From Ophioceras dolichostomum (lineage: Eukaryota > Ascomycota > Sordariomycetes > Magnaporthales > Ophioceraceae): DNA of 64,000 nucleotides. The position numbers and the translations under genes are program-made. This document shows positions 43,581 to 55,909 of the stretch, in pieces (position 1 is the first letter of the stretch; every line of letters begins with the position of its first letter). The stretch covers positions 21,725 to 85,724 of the forward strand of contig PYST01000169.1 of assembly GCA_003049485.1 (NCBI GenBank), given 5' to 3'. Below the pieces are notes generated by a model, which made no database searches, was not told the origin of the DNA, and saw only the letters and a list, made by a program, of their open reading frames with translations.

Positions 43581-44852
43581 GTTTAGGTGGTGTTGATGTG
43601 GTCATCGTGAGTACTGTATAATCCTCTCCTTCCCAATAAAGTAGGGATGGGCTGATTTTCTTCCACTTTTCACTCTCTGCTTTCTTTGGATATAGTTTTC
43701 CTTTCTCGGATTCTGTTCTGTACCTGGCGTTCCGCGAAGGAGGGTTTCGGTACTTTGTTTCCTTTTCCCTTTTTCAACCCTCATATCCCTCAATTTTGGT
43801 ACCCATTCCTTCCCCCTTTCCTATTTTCTGGCTACTACTACGTACTCTTCGGTCGACCGGCGTTGAGCGTTCTGGTGGGAAGTACGAAAAAAGGTGGAAC
43901 TTCTAAATCTGGCGTCTTGACTTGGCTATACTTTGTATTCGACTACTATGTGAGCTGGGCTTTTCTTTTGGAGTTTAGTCTTGGAGGACGTTTGGACTTG
44001 GGTGAGGGCAGGAGTTGGGAGCTGGATTCCTTTCTATTCTGTCATCTATCTCTTCAGCTCAGTTTGTTTTCCTCTGAATTCAACTCTTTGACGATCCACT
44101 CGTTTCTTCCGTTCTCGAAGTCATCGTGAGAGTGGTTGCCTGGCACTTTCCGCACCCGTGCTTATACTCTGCACAGTCCATTGCGGGGCTGGAGTGGAAG
44201 GTATAGGGGATGTGTAGCTTCCAAAAGAAAAAAAAAGAAGTCCCCTGGCCTGACTATGGGGATGACTTGTTTTAGGGAACAACACCGACCATTCATTTCA
44301 CCCGGAATTGGAAAGGAGATATTATATACAAAGGGTGCCGGAGCCTTATATAAGGTAGGAATCTCTTGTTACATTGTTACTCGCTCTTATTACGATGCTA
44401 ATACAACTATTAAATCACAAGGTTTTGGCTCTCGGGGAACCCGGGGAAACAGGATGGAATGATGTAAGTGCGGAGCTTCCAGCATTGAGCAGAGGTCACA
44501 TCAATGACATCTCACGTCTCTCCTCGCTCTCGGCACTCCCCACCTAGACATTCCCCGCACACAACTCGTCTCGGCGGCCAAGACCGAACGAAGGAGAGTG
44601 TAAACATGGCACGGAAAGATTTTCACCAGGCGGGAGAAAGTTGAACGAAAAAAAACGAGAATGACGGCGTGGAGGCGGGTATGGCGGGTGGGAACGATGG
44701 CGCGGGTAAAGTTCATAAGGAGGAGCAAGTCCAGCGCCACTCGCGGGGAGACTCTTTATTAGCCGGCTAGAACTTCACTCGTCACTCTCTACCGTTGGAG
44801 ATCGATAGCCTAGGCAGCGTCTCCTGCGCTGGCAAGTACTAGGTTGGAAGAG
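43581..44852. other. Intergenic region
   Basis: No gene is seen. The left part is the T-rich 3' flank of the secreted-protein gene (a 147-codon frame there lacks an ATG and translates to Phe/Leu/Ser-rich nonsense). The right part is the promoter of the GH5 gene. Confidence 0.5.
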
Positions 44853-46426
44853 ATGAAGCTCTGCTCTCTTTCCACATCGATGGCGGTCGTGGCCACCGCC
44901 GTGGCGCAGGTGATGAGGGCGGCGGAACAGCCAGACTTCTCTCCAAGAGGGATAGCCTCGACCAGGCACCTCCCACGGCAGAGCAATGACACCACCGGCG
45001 GAGGAGGATGGCCGTACGCACCATTCAGCACCAAAGGCAGAGACATCGTAAACAGTCGTGGCGATATCATGACCTTTGCGGGCGTGAACTGGCCCATGAG
45101 CGGTAAGGAGCAAATAATTTCTAGCTAGCCCCTATCCATATCAACTGACACTCCCCAAACCACTACAAAATAGGCGAAACAATGATCCCTGAAGGTCTAG
45201 AATTCGCCTCCGCCGCAAGCATCCTAGACCGCATCGCCAGCGTAGGCTGGAACGTGATCCGGTTCGGCTACGCCATCGAGATGATCGACCAGATCTACGA
45301 GCGCTCCGGGTCCGGGTCCGGTTCCGGGTCCGGTGAGGAAGACGACGACGTCCCTCTAGAAGTAGCGCTTGTCACGGCGCTAGGCCACGCCAACGGCTCG
45401 CGCGTCGCCTCGTCCATGATCGCGCACAACCCGTCCTGGACGCGCTCGACGACCCGCTTCGAGATCTGGTCCGACCTCGTCTCGCTCGCCGCCTCGCGCG
45501 GCATCTACGTGATACCGGACGTGCACGTGCACAAGGCGCAGTGGTGCTGCGGCCACGCGGACGGCAACGCGTGGTTCGGCGACGCGCACTTTTCGATCAC
45601 CAACTGGCGCCGGGGGCTGGCCTACGTCGCGAAGTGGGCCGCTCGCCACCCCAACATCATCGGGCTGTCCTTGCGAAACGAACTCCGCGAGTCCACATGG
45701 AACAACAACTCCCCTTCGCTGGTCTACAACTGGCAGACCTTCGCCGGCAACATGACAGCGGCCGCAGACGTCGTCCACGCCGCGAACCCGGACCTACTAA
45801 TCCTCTGGTCCGGCCTGCAGTACGACCAGGACCTCTCCGCGCTCACGACCAAGGACGCCAACTTGCTCACGCACCCCTGCTACCGCTGCACGGCGATCCG
45901 CGACGCCGCGCGCCGGCCGCCCGTCCACTTCGACGTCGACGCGCACGCCTGGCGGCACAAGCTCGTCTGGGAGCTGCACCTGTACCGCATGAGCGAGGAT
46001 CTCGACACAGGCACCTGCGCGGCCGTCGAGGCGGCGCTGTACCGCAACGGTTTCCACGCGCTGGGCATCCCCCCGCCAGCCGACGGGTGCTCGTACGTCG
46101 TGGCCGACGGACCCAGACTCAACGGCACGTGCCCGGAGCCCGCTCGGCTGACGCCCGTGGTGTTCAGCGAGTTCGGGCACGCGCAGGACGGGACGCTCAC
46201 CACGGACGTGCTGCAGACTTGTCTACGCGGCTTCACGACGCGGCACCGCACCAGCTGGATCGTGTGGAGCCTCGCGGGGAGCTACAGGATCCGGTCGGGC
46301 GTGCAGGGGATGGACGACGGCTGGGGGATGACGAACAGGGATTGGAGCGGGTGGAGGGCCCCTGAGCTGATTGAGGGGTGGTGGAAGCCTTGGGTTCGGG
46401 CGATGAATGTGTCGACTAAGGGGTAG
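44853..46426 (+). CDS. Secreted glycoside hydrolase family 5 enzyme
   Basis: Two exons, 44853-45102 and 45174-46426, joined across a 71-bp phase 1 intron (GTAAGG donor, AAAATAG acceptor), give 500 residues. The N-terminus has a hydrophobic segment (MAVVATAVAQVM) fitting a signal peptide. The GH5 barrel starts at GVNWPMSGETMIPEGLE and runs through GWNVIRFGYAIEM and YVIPDVHVHKA. LSLRNELRES carries the acid/base Glu and VVFSEFGHAQ the nucleophile Glu. The closing WSLAGSY and GMTNRDWSGW are also typical. GH5 enzymes cleave beta-linked glucans, mannans or related glycans; the subfamily is not clear to me. An unusual insertion at residues about 125-145 is Ser/Gly plus acidic, encoded by a GGGTCC-type repeat. 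Eight or more cysteines suggest extracellular disulfides. Confidence 0.88.
45306..45333 (+). repeat. Hexanucleotide repeat encoding (Ser-Gly)n in the GH5 gene
   Basis: Imperfect tandem copies of CCGGGT/TCCGGG in the coding sequence, giving SGSGSGSGSG followed by an acidic patch, inside an otherwise conserved barrel. Confidence 0.75.
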
Positions 46427-47213
46427 AAGGGGGATCTGACGCCCCGAAGAAGAACAGAAAAGAAATGAACAAGTATGAGCAGGTGGTGCTTTGGTCACAG
46501 GATAGGGGTATGGGGGGTCAGAGATGGAAGGAAATGAAAGATATATGTGCTCTTTCTTGAGGATCTTGAGGATAGGAAGTAGTACCCAATCGATGCTTGC
46601 TAGGACATACAAAAAACCCGTAAGCTGGGTAGATAGGTAAATACCATAGGCGATTAGGAGGTTTAGGTATATGTTAGTGGACGCTCGTTGCCTTGTCCAC
46701 CACGCGAGGAAAGCTAGTTCCTCACTCGGTGTCCAGTCTGGCCTTCTTCCTTCCTTCCATGCTGCTTCCTTCCATGCTGCTTGCTATGCGAAGCCATCTG
46801 GCCTACTCTTCGGTCATGTTAAGCTTAGTTCCATTCGGCGTCTCTCTCTCTCTCTCTGTCCACGTATTAAAATTATCATACCACAGCTGGCGGGTTCGAT
46901 AGTGCCTCCCGAATACCCACACCCTCTCGCCGCTCGCTTCATTCGTTTCGTTTATTGGCTCTGTATGCTACCAGGGGGGAAGTATTGTGGAAAATGGAAA
47001 GGGGGAAAAGATGGTAGGATTCAGAAGCAGTGAAGGTGCTAGTGGGTGAGAGCGAATCGCGGGCCTTGTCTCAATGGACAGGATGCCGGAGGAAGCGATG
47101 AGGCGGAGGGGAAAAGAGGAGAGAGGGTGCAAAGGCTCGATCTCGGCGATTGGAAGCAAGATTGGAGAGGAAAGAGGGTATGTTGTGGGTAATGAGAATG
47201 CAATGTCACAACC
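46427..47213. other. Convergent intergenic region
   Basis: 3' flanks of the GH5 gene (plus) and VPS9 (minus). A TCTCTCTCTC run at 46841-46857 is the only simple repeat seen. No gene. Confidence 0.5.
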
Positions 47214-49930
47214 TCAAGCGGAGAGCGCCAGACACGCATCGACAGCCAATCCGACCCTGCGATGTATATGTCAGTGTGATATTCTGTGACAGATGGTAGG
47301 GAGCACCAAAACTCACCTTCCCTGCTTCTGGTACACCACATCGCTGATGATATCGCGGTCCAGGTCAGGGAACATGCCCGACAGCGTCTCAACGATGTTG
47401 GCATGCTCGGCCCGATGCAACCGCTGGGCTTCAGCCGCCTCGGCGCTGGCCTGCCGCGCCGCTGCCTCCTCAGCCGAGAGCTGGTGGCGTCTGCTGGAGG
47501 TAGGCCGGTCGCCCGCACCGGCGGCGGCGCCGTCTCCAGGAGGACGGGGCGGCAGTTCCGGCTGAGGCGTGTGCACAGGGCTGCGCGAATTCTGTCCTCC
47601 GGACGACGGTGGTGGTGGGGCGGCGCTGCCGCTGGGCCCGGCATCGTCGGAGAACATGCGGCCGATGGTGCTGAGCGGCCGCTGGATCGAGCGGAGGAGC
47701 CCCGTGATGGCGGCCTTCTCGTCCGACGAGTCGCCGCCGCCGTCCCTCGAGGACGTGGACCTCCGCGGGGTCGCCGGCGGGCCGGTGTGGTCGAGATCTA
47801 ATGACGGCCTCAAGGAGGAGGACTCGCCAGCGGGGTTGTGTGGCTGTAGCGAGGTCGGTTTTTCTGACTGCGAGGGAGGTAGGGGTGGGGACTGGGGAGG
47901 ATGTTTTTCGGCGATAGCCAGGACAGCTGCCTCAACGTTCCGCTCGAACTCTTCATCGGTGATGGTGAGTGTCGTCCGGTCCATGTTCTCGACGAACTGG
48001 ATTGCTCCCATCTTCAATGTTTCACGGGATATTTAGTATACGTACGAGAGCGCGGAGGTGCAGCAAGCCCCATGCGTGAGACTCAAGTGGCTAATGATTG
48101 GATAGGTAGGGGAAGATTGCCACGTACTAGTGACGAGAGGTAGTACCCTGCCTCGCCCCCGAGTTTCTCCTGGTTTCTGAATCTGAGGATGTATTGGACG
48201 TTGGACACAAGGTGCTCGGGGTTGGCTTGGAGAACGACGTAGATCAGAAGTGGCATGAACGAATCGGCTGACGAGTCGGACTTCGAATGCTTAAGCAGCC
48301 CTATAGCGTAGCAACAGTCCTTTAGCGTCACTCATCTGGGACGGAATCAACAAATTTGCGACAAAAACGGCGGAGGCTTTGGAAGCTTACCGAATATGAC
48401 TTTGCAGCAGTTCAAGACGCATATTATCTTGTCCCGCGGCGCTCGATATGTCGTGATCTTGAGCAGCTCCTGCTGCGCGAGCTTGAGGAAGCGCTTACCA
48501 CTATCGGCCACTGGAGGAATATCTAGGTGCTCTGCCCTGACCCAGCCGTAGATGTTGATCTTCTGCGCCAGCACTTCGTCACGCTCGACATCCTCCTGGT
48601 GCTGTCCCCTCCGCCCCGGACCCATAGGCCGTTCACCACCTTTCCGTTTTGGCTTGGATCCGGGGATCGGCTGTGGCGGCGGGATGGCGGGGGAGAAAGT
48701 CTGGGAGTAGAGCCTGTTCATCACGAGCTTCTCCATCCCCTCTCGGGAGTTGTCGAATTCGGCATCCGACACCTCCCTCCAGACGTCGCACTGGGCCATC
48801 TTGTTCGCGATGAAGGCCAGGAAGTCGCCGATGATTTTGACCTGCTCGTGCACCATCCACTGCCGCTTGCCGAACTCGGAGAGGAAGGACTTGAGGTACC
48901 GTGCGACGGGGTCCGCTTTCTTGTTGCGCAACTGCTCAAGGAAGCGATGGAAGTCGAACGGCAGCGTCGGTTCGGGTTCGGGCTCTGGAGGAGGTGGTCG
49001 GTGGAGGGACATCGTCGGCGACAAGGCATTCTCTCCCGCGGAAGAGCCGGATAGGTCGTCGTGCGAGTACAGGGAAGGTGGGTTATCCTTCGGCGGCACT
49101 GGAGGCCCGGTCTCGTCGGGCTCCTTACCCTTTGGCCTCCCCAGGGTTGACGATGAGGTAGAGACGCGGAGGGTTTGTATGTCTGAAAGCTGTTGAGCAA
49201 TGCTGGGAGCTAGTGGTTCCAGGCTAGACTTCCTTGGCGGGTGCTGCATCGGGCTGCCTAGCATCGGAGCGGCGATCTCGAGGCGTGGGCTCATCACTTC
49301 GTCGGCACCTGGCCCCCCACCATCCTCACTGAACTGCTCCATGATGCTTTGGATCTCTGACCGAGAGCCCGGCTCCTGCTCATCTTCACTGAGGTATCGC
49401 TTCTCATCGTAGGCCACATCTGACCGGGTGGGAGAGGGGGATGGGGAATGCGAGGCTTCCCGAGATCGTGATGCGGCATTGGATGGGCTTCTGGATGGCG
49501 GTTGAGATGTGACGGGGGTTGGAGGGGTCGGATCGACGTAGGTCTTGGTATCAATCGTGAGGAAATGTGTAGCGGTCGTAGTTGAAGGCGAGGTTGTGGG
49601 CTTTAGCGTGGCGATCGAGGAAGACATAGCATCCTGATGCTCCTCTGCGATAGCGGCATGGGCCGACTTGGTCTCCGTAACAGTGTCATCCTTGACGACA
49701 CCGGTGGAGGAAAGCGACGGCGGTTCTTCGTTGAGGTCGATCAAATCGCCCACAGCAGCTGTAGACTCCTTAGTTTCTTCTGGCTTGGGCGCCATATCTT
49801 GCGTGGTGGTGTCACGTATCGGAAGCTCAGACTGCGGGGCGGTCGGCGGCGTACTTGATCGAGACGTTGTCACCTCTGCGGAGGCGGGTTGAAGTCCATG
49901 TTCCGCAGCCGGACGGTTGGGGGATGACAT
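47214..49930 (-). CDS. VPS9: VPS9-domain Rab5-type guanine nucleotide exchange factor with CUE domain
   Basis: Four exons (49930-48391, 48300-48128, 48011-47317, 47256-47214) give 816 residues; introns are 90, 116 and 60 bp. The N-terminal 290 residues are disordered (Ser/Thr/Pro/Glu). The helical bundle plus Vps9 domain covers residues about 295-600, with LPFDFHRFLEQLRNKKADPV, YLKSFLSEFGKRQW, CVLNCCKVIFG, then across the intron LLKHSKSDSSADSFMPLLIY, LRFRNQEKLGGEAGYYLSSL and MGAIQFVENMDRTTLTITDE. The C-terminus is a CUE ubiquitin-binding domain: NIVETLSGMFPDLDRDIISDVVYQKQG, completed by the 43-nt last exon (RVGLAVDACLALSA). Vps9 activates Vps21/Rab5 on endosomes for vacuolar sorting. The ATG at 49930 is the first in frame. 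Confidence 0.93.
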
Positions 49931-51684
49931 GCACACGAAGTTGCACGAAGGAGGGGGTTCCGCACTCGGGGATCGTTCCTCGCCTGTCTCGCTCTCGATT
50001 CTCCGTGTCTCTCTCGCTGTATGGTTGCCGACTCGACAGAGTCTCAGTCGCTCAGGCAGTGGCAGTGGTAGTGAGGCGCTCGGAGATTGACAGCGAACGG
50101 TTGACGACTTCGGATGAAGAAGAGTATGGGAGAGTGAATGAAAGAGTTGGCACGGTGGGTCCAGGTAGGTGCAAGCAGGTGTCGATGCAGCTAGTTCGGA
50201 AGGGGATGCCGACGAAAGCGAGGCATAGGGGTTTACACGGTCGTCACTCTTGCTCGGGGCGAGTGCTTGGTGTTGGAATAATGTTTTGTTTCTCGATGGC
50301 GGGGCATTCCCAGGCTTCGATCTATCACTTGACGCAACGTCACGACGACCCCAGCGCTATCATGCACTGTGGACCCCTGCGCCCCACCGATTCGCGCCGC
50401 CACCAGTTTCGGGCATGGACGAAGGTTTCACCGAGCAGCCGCATCCATCCCAGCATCAACCTGTTCTGGCCAAAGCAATTTCCACTTCCATTTTACAACA
50501 TCGAGCTCGCTTTAGACATGACGTCTTATTCATCGCCATGTTCCTGAATCCTTCCCCTCCCACCAGCCGCTGCTCTTCAGATGTCTGATTTTCACTGCGA
50601 AAGTGAAAGAAAAGGGGTCAAAGGGGTCGAAAGGGGGGAATGGTGAAAGCCGAATGCGCAGGACTTAGTTGAGAAACCAAGGGAATTACTCAATTAGTGA
50701 GCCTGACTCAGAGAAACAGCGGGAACGACAGAAAGAAACCCCGAAAAAGGAATAAAAACCAGTGCGGAACGTACGCCTGACTCCGGAAAAAAAAAGGGCC
50801 TGGCGATGTTGCCACGCCATTCCCAAAGGCTCACCCCAGATTCGAATTTAGATGTCAGGAGGTTTTCTTACACTGCGCCGTCTAGGTCCCGAGTCTTCAT
50901 CCTCGCTAGGACATTCTTTTCGGACCGCCCCTATACGTTCTACGCTGTCGAGGTTGGCTGAGCTGTCCTCCCGGGATTGGAGAGCTTGTCCCCAAATCAC
51001 CGGTTTTTATTCCTCTACAGCCGCTTTCTTGATGCTCGCGTCACCGCTGGCCAGCCCTATCAGCCCCTATCCTTCAAAGAAGCTCCAACTGTCTGCATCA
51101 TTGCATCGCACCTTCGCCCTTTTCCATACACCACCACATCCGACGATCGATCTGTCCTTCTGACACATTGGCCATTCTCTTTGGCTTGGTCCTTGAGCAA
51201 CCTACCTGCACAACCTTTGGCTCTGGACACGACCTCGATCTTCGCAAACAAGGTTTGAAGTGAGAAGACATTCATGTTCCACGTTGCCATGTGGCGAAAT
51301 TCCCATTGGCCCATACATATCCCAAAGTGCCCGTTAAAAATGCTAGCGGAAGGAACCAAACCAGCCGGGGCGAAGCAAGCCATACCAACTCGGTCTATGC
51401 CGCCTACCTCCTAGGTAATGTGTCCCTCTCCATCCCTCAGTATCAAAGAAGCCTTTGAGCCAAGCAGCCCCACGCAACGGCGCATATAACCAATCCCAGC
51501 CCCGCCCAAGATTTCACCCGAAGAATCCATTCTCAGGCTCTTGTCTCTTCCGATCCCATATCCTGTACCCAGCCCAACCCACGAAGAAGCACAAGCCAAG
51601 AAGAAAGAAAGAAGAAGAAAAAAAGCAAGGAACCCAGCCAGCACTCCAACCTCTCTCTCTTTCTCCCCATCTCCCCCTACACCC
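49931..51684. other. Intergenic region upstream of VPS9
   Basis: No supportable gene in 1.75 kb. The left part is the VPS9 promoter. Frames at 50850-51260 on the plus strand overlap one another and lack coding features. Confidence 0.5.
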
Positions 51685-52506
51685 TCACGCCATCCACCCC
51701 GCAAACACAACCCCCGCAACACCAACGCCCACAGCCCACGCCAAAGTCGCAGGCCTCGTACCCATTCCGTGATCCAGAGGGCCCCCTCCAACAGCCGTCA
51801 CAGACGTCGCACCGCTAGTGGCCGTCGTCGACGACCCCCCGCTGCCCGAGGAGTGCTGTATCTTGAAGTCGTTCGTCAGGCCCGACGGCGTGCAGGTCGT
51901 GCCCTGCGACATCTGCATCACCACGCTCCAGCGCCCCGCCGCGCAGCGCTGCCACGAGGTGGTCATGCAGTTCCACTGGCCCTCGGAGGAGGTGCAGGAG
52001 GAGCCGACGGTCTGGGTGTTGGGTTGCTGCTGGCGGGGGGCGACGAGGTGGAGGACGACCTCGTCGTCGACGTCGTTGTCGTTGTCTATCATGACTTGTG
52101 ATGTGCTTATGGGAACTTGGTGGGAGTCTATGGCGGGAGAGTTGGATGATGAGATAACAATCTCGATGTTGCCGGAATCTGGGGGCGATGAGGCGGGAGA
52201 AGACGAATGAGAGGTGGAAGAAAGACGGAGCGTGGAAGGGAGATTTGATGGCGAAAAACTCGAAGATGGTGGCGATTCTGGCGTGTATGTGTCGATTGGC
52301 TTCGCCAGCGTCGGCTGCGTGAGGTGCGCAATTACGAGCAGCGTCGCGAACAGCAGTGAAGCTGTCAAGTTCACTCGCGAGAGTCGCGATGCTGAACTCC
52401 GGTGCTGGTGTGGCAGTCTATCGGAGGAATCGTGGTACGGCAAAAGTGGAGACCCGGACCATTTTGTGGTTGGCCGTCGCCGTCTGACCGCCGATGCGGG
52501 GTCCAT
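51685..52506 (-). CDS. Probable GPI-anchored surface protein with a chitin-binding-like Cys module
   Basis: Single-exon gene of 273 residues. A basic 43-residue N-terminus precedes a strong hydrophobic segment (LTASLLFATLLVIAHLTQ, residues about 47-65), so this is either an internal signal peptide or a signal anchor. A Ser/Pro-rich stalk follows. Residues about 165-210 form a compact four-cysteine module, SSCTSSEGQWNCM-x3-WQRCAAGRWS-x10-GTTCTPSG. Its spacing of C, C, C and W then C resembles small fungal chitin-binding modules of the CBM19 type, but I cannot assign it firmly. A Gly/Ser/Thr-rich spacer and a C-terminal hydrophobic tail (LAWAVGVGVAGVVFAGWMA) fit GPI attachment. No other ATG lies upstream of the hydrophobic segment. 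Confidence 0.65.
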   Translation of the reverse strand: MDPASAVRRRRPTTKWSGSPLLPYHDSSDRLPHQHRSSASRLSRVNLTASLLFATLLVIAHLTQPTLAKPIDTYTPESPPSSSFSPSNLPSTLRLSSTSHSSSPASSPPDSGNIEIVISSSNSPAIDSHQVPISTSQVMIDNDNDVDDEVVLHLVAPRQQQPNTQTVGSSCTSSEGQWNCMTTSWQRCAAGRWSVVMQMSQGTTCTPSGLTNDFKIQHSSGSGGSSTTATSGATSVTAVGGGPLDHGMGTRPATLAWAVGVGVAGVVFAGWMA

Positions 52507-53353
52507 TGTTCCCTTGAGAGCCGAGACTCTTTGGCAGTGCGACCGTTGTACTGCAGTTGGATCGAGGTCAAGAGGAAAAAAGAGAGGGCTGGAAAATCCC
52601 AGGAAAGAAAGAGAGGATTCGTTCTTCTTTTAATGGGATTTTTAGTTCTCCTTGTGCAAGCGCACCACCATAATGTCTTGACTGCACCCCCCAATACTTG
52701 CGCGGTTTTTTTGTGGCATCTACCTCCCTCCACCTTTCGTGAACTGAAGGGGCGGTGACTGTCCGCCGGGACTAGATCCCGGAAAACCAGACAAGGTGTC
52801 GGGCACCTAGCGAGTGCTGCCCAGTTGGGTTTTCTCATGTCAGTCACTTCCAGCGCTATTTTCTTGCTTCCATCGGTGCACACTCGCCTGACCGCCGAGC
52901 TGGACTCTCGGCTGTCGGACGTGGTGCAATGCGATTGGTGCGACCGACACAGACAACAGCCTGCCCCAGATCTTTCCCCACGAGCGTTGCCCACTCGGTG
53001 CTAGCCAGACAGTTTTCTACTTCGCTTTTATTCTCTCCAGGCGAAAACATCTACCCCACAACTTAGGACTCGACTCGGGTAGTACGCACGAAGATTTCAT
53101 GCAGGGCCGTCGTGCATGTCATAAGTGTTGCTGACTTGTGATTGCCTGCCCCTCACATTGTTGTTCAGCAAGCATCAGGATGGACTAACAGCGACACTCT
53201 TTTGTTCTGCAGGGGAGAGTCCCGAGCTAACAACCTATAACTTGCATATAGGGCGACCAATTACACGAGGCACCTTAGCATCAGCATTCATCGTGTGACC
53301 ACTCACTCAATACTAGTCGATCCTTCGAAAAGTGCGCAGCTAATTATGCCGTA
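52507..53353. other. Intergenic region
   Basis: Promoter side of the GPI-type protein gene and 3' flank of the beta-lactamase-fold gene. No gene or notable repeat is visible. Confidence 0.5.
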
Positions 53354-54959
53354 CTAACTTCCCTGATGATCACTCACTGCGAGCTTTGCCACGCCTTTTT
53401 GGAATGCAGAGTACAGAGCCATGGTTGGGCCATCCGCCCACGGTAGGACTTGACTCCCATAGAACCCGGCGGTTCCCTTCTCGCGATCGATCCACTGGCA
53501 TAAAAAAACTCAATATTAGCAATCTGAACCCATGCACTCCGTTGCGGTTAAGTAAGAGGACAGAAGCCAAGCCGGCCCTGAAGACACTCACCCAAAAGCT
53601 GTTGACCAGCCCCGACCAAACCATCACACCCTTCCCAAACTTCCCCGGCACAGCATCCATAGCGACCATCCCGCCCAGTCCATAATTCCACTTAACGTCC
53701 CGTACGCCGCCCGCGAGCCCCGTATCCATCACCAACGCCAACGCGTCCTGCCCCATCCCCAGCGCCTCCTGCACGGCCGGATCCTCGGCCGTCTCCGGTC
53801 CCAGCTGCGGCCGGAACAGCTCGGCGACCGACCCGCTCGACAGCAGCTTCCCGTCGTCCCTCAGCAGCGACTCCAGCACCTTCGCGTAGTCCGCCGCGGT
53901 GCTGTATATGCCTATCCCGCCGGCGTCGTCCACGGGCTCGACGTGGTCGTACACCTGCGACCAGAACGACGACGATCCTCCTACCTCGAGCTTCTCGGTC
54001 CCCGCCACGCGGTCCGAGCGCGCGATCAGTCGCTCCCTGCCGAAGCCGGGGGTGCTCAGCGGACGGAACGTGGTGGATTTCATGCCGAGGGGACCCCAGA
54101 TGTGCTTCGCCATGTACGCTCCCAGCGTCGTCGACGTTTGTCCTGCTTCTTCGCCGTTGTTGGCATTGGCGGTAGCAAAAACGCGCTCAATAGCCCGCCC
54201 GGCCCAGTCAACGCCGACGCCGTAGTTCCAGCGCCCGGGGGCTCCAGGCGGGAAGATGAGCGGGACGTGCCACTCGCGCGCGATGTCTTGCCTGTGCGGG
54301 CTGAAGGCGTTGGACGGTGCCCGGATGTCCGAGGCCGGCAGGGCGGCCCGCCAGGCGGTGAGGGCATTCCGCTCGGGGTCCTCGTAGGCGAGCCCCGAGG
54401 TGTGCGTGAGCAGGTGTCGGAGGGTGAGGGGCTTGTCGGTGGTGGTCATCTGTAGGGTTTGCTGCCCATCCTCGCCGCCGCTTAGAGTTGCCACGTCGAT
54501 CGGCGGGCGGTACTCCGGCAACACGTCGGAGAGGGGCCCATCGAGGGTGAGCAGCCCTCGTTCGACGAGTTGTAGGGCAGAGATTGCGGTGAGGAGCTGT
54601 TGTTTGAGCAGACCCGTTAGCGGGTCTGTTTCATACCACAAGGTGTAGTACTTCCATCTCAGCGGGGAGTATGAGGCATTTTGCAGCATACTTTGGTACA
54701 GGAGAACACCCAGAGAAGAGAGTCGATACTCATGTCTCGAGCTCCAGGCGCGATGGACTCTTTCCCGAACCCTTTCTCATACCGCGCGTAGGATCCTATG
54801 AGGCGCGAACATCCCGTCAGCATTCAGACGAGAGCGTTGCACAAGAAGGAGTCGAGTTTGAGCCATACCATCCTGAGTCCGATAGATCGCAACAACAGAT
54901 GCCCCTGCCACCATGGAGCGGTCGATGGCGTTTCGGATCGAAGACTCGAACCCCTCCAT
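53354..54959 (-). CDS. Class C beta-lactamase/transesterase-fold serine hydrolase
   Basis: Four exons (54959-54869, 54795-54692, 54596-53592, 53494-53354) give 446 residues; introns are 73, 95 and 97 bp. Splicing is decisive. The second exon supplies RYEKGFGKESIAPGARDMS and the catalytic SxxK motif (VFSCTK), and exon 3 then continues LLTAISALQLVERGLLTLDG. LRHLLTHTSGLAY, WNYGVGVDWAGR with the likely YxN-position tyrosine, GGIGIYSTAADYAKVLESLL and WNYGLGGMV are typical of this family. The last junction restores NSFW-WIDREKGTAGFYGSQVLPWAD. Members include fungal esterases and LovD-like acyltransferases; the substrate is unknown. No secretion signal is seen, so it is probably cytoplasmic. The frame is open upstream to 55223, but MEGFESSIRN matches the usual start. 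Confidence 0.86.
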
Positions 54960-55909
54960 TGCTGTTTGCGCTCTAAAGCGTTCAAACGTTTGGTGGGCGG
55001 CTAGGATGAGTTTGCGAAGAGATGACAGGAAGCCAGCTGCATTAAGTATGTTCTTCTGCTGGGGTGACACGGCACAGACTAAGGTACTAAGTGTCATGCA
55101 GTGTCCTTTCGGAACATCGGGTCCTGCATAGAGATGCCTTAGCTTGTGGAACCTCCACCAGTGGGAAACTGCATGTAGTATGCGATTGGCCAAATCATAC
55201 GGCAAGAGGTAAGAATGATTCATAATGGCTCTTCTGCCTCGAGTTTCCTATCATCTTCTGAGATACTAACACGACAGCTGGGTGATCACCGCTTAATAGT
55301 ACAATCATTGGTTACTTTGAGAGCTAAGAAGAGAAAGCGGATTTCTATAAAATGACATTTATCCCCAACTTCGAGACAAACGGGCTCGAAGGAATAATTG
55401 CATGTAGTAGCACAACGTACGCCCGTCCGGACGTGTTTCGAGAACAGTCTTCCACGTTTCTTGAGCCCATCTGTTACTGAAGTGACAGAGCTTTCAAGAA
55501 CGTGGATCGCGCATATTCGTCTCCTGAGCCTAAGCGAATGACTGAGAGATACGCAAAGCACATGGTGGCCATAAAACGGTCGTTTAGCGAAGGGTGTATA
55601 AGTGCAGAGATACTACTGAAATGAAATTGGACCGATAGTGGAAAAGCCTAGTAGTAACACACCGCCACCCGTATATTATACAGTGTTTCTCTTACTTTGA
55701 CTCCCGCCCGCCACTCCAAACTCCTGGACCAGAAAATGCTACCCAATAATACAGACAGGTTGCTATATGCAACGCACCCGAGCAGTACACCGAACTCTCT
55801 TAAGATCATAATCACAGACAGAAAATACTGTTAGGAAGCTCCTCACCGCCCTTCCGAGTCCCGGTCCGGATGATGATGGTACCGTTTTCTTGGAGGAAAG
55901 CAGCTTCTC
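54960..55909. other. Intergenic region
   Basis: Spacer between two minus-strand genes. The hydrolase frame is open to 55223 with additional ATGs, but that segment shows no family similarity. Otherwise nothing is recognised. Confidence 0.5.

Noticed and set aside
43686..44129. 147-codon plus-strand frame after the three-module gene
   Set aside because: No ATG start; Phe/Leu/Ser-rich translation of T-rich 3' flank.
45541..46365. 274-codon frame inside the GH5 gene
   Set aside because: Arg/Pro/His-rich shadow of the GH5 exon in another frame.
54597..54691. Reading the third hydrolase exon straight through into the upstream minus-strand frame (start near 54689)
   Set aside because: That reading loses the SxxK active site; splicing out 54597-54691 restores SCTK-LLTAIS exactly in frame.
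54960..55223. N-terminal extension of the beta-lactamase-fold protein
   Set aside because: ATGs exist upstream, but the segment shows no similarity to the family, whereas MEGFESSIRN is the usual beginning.
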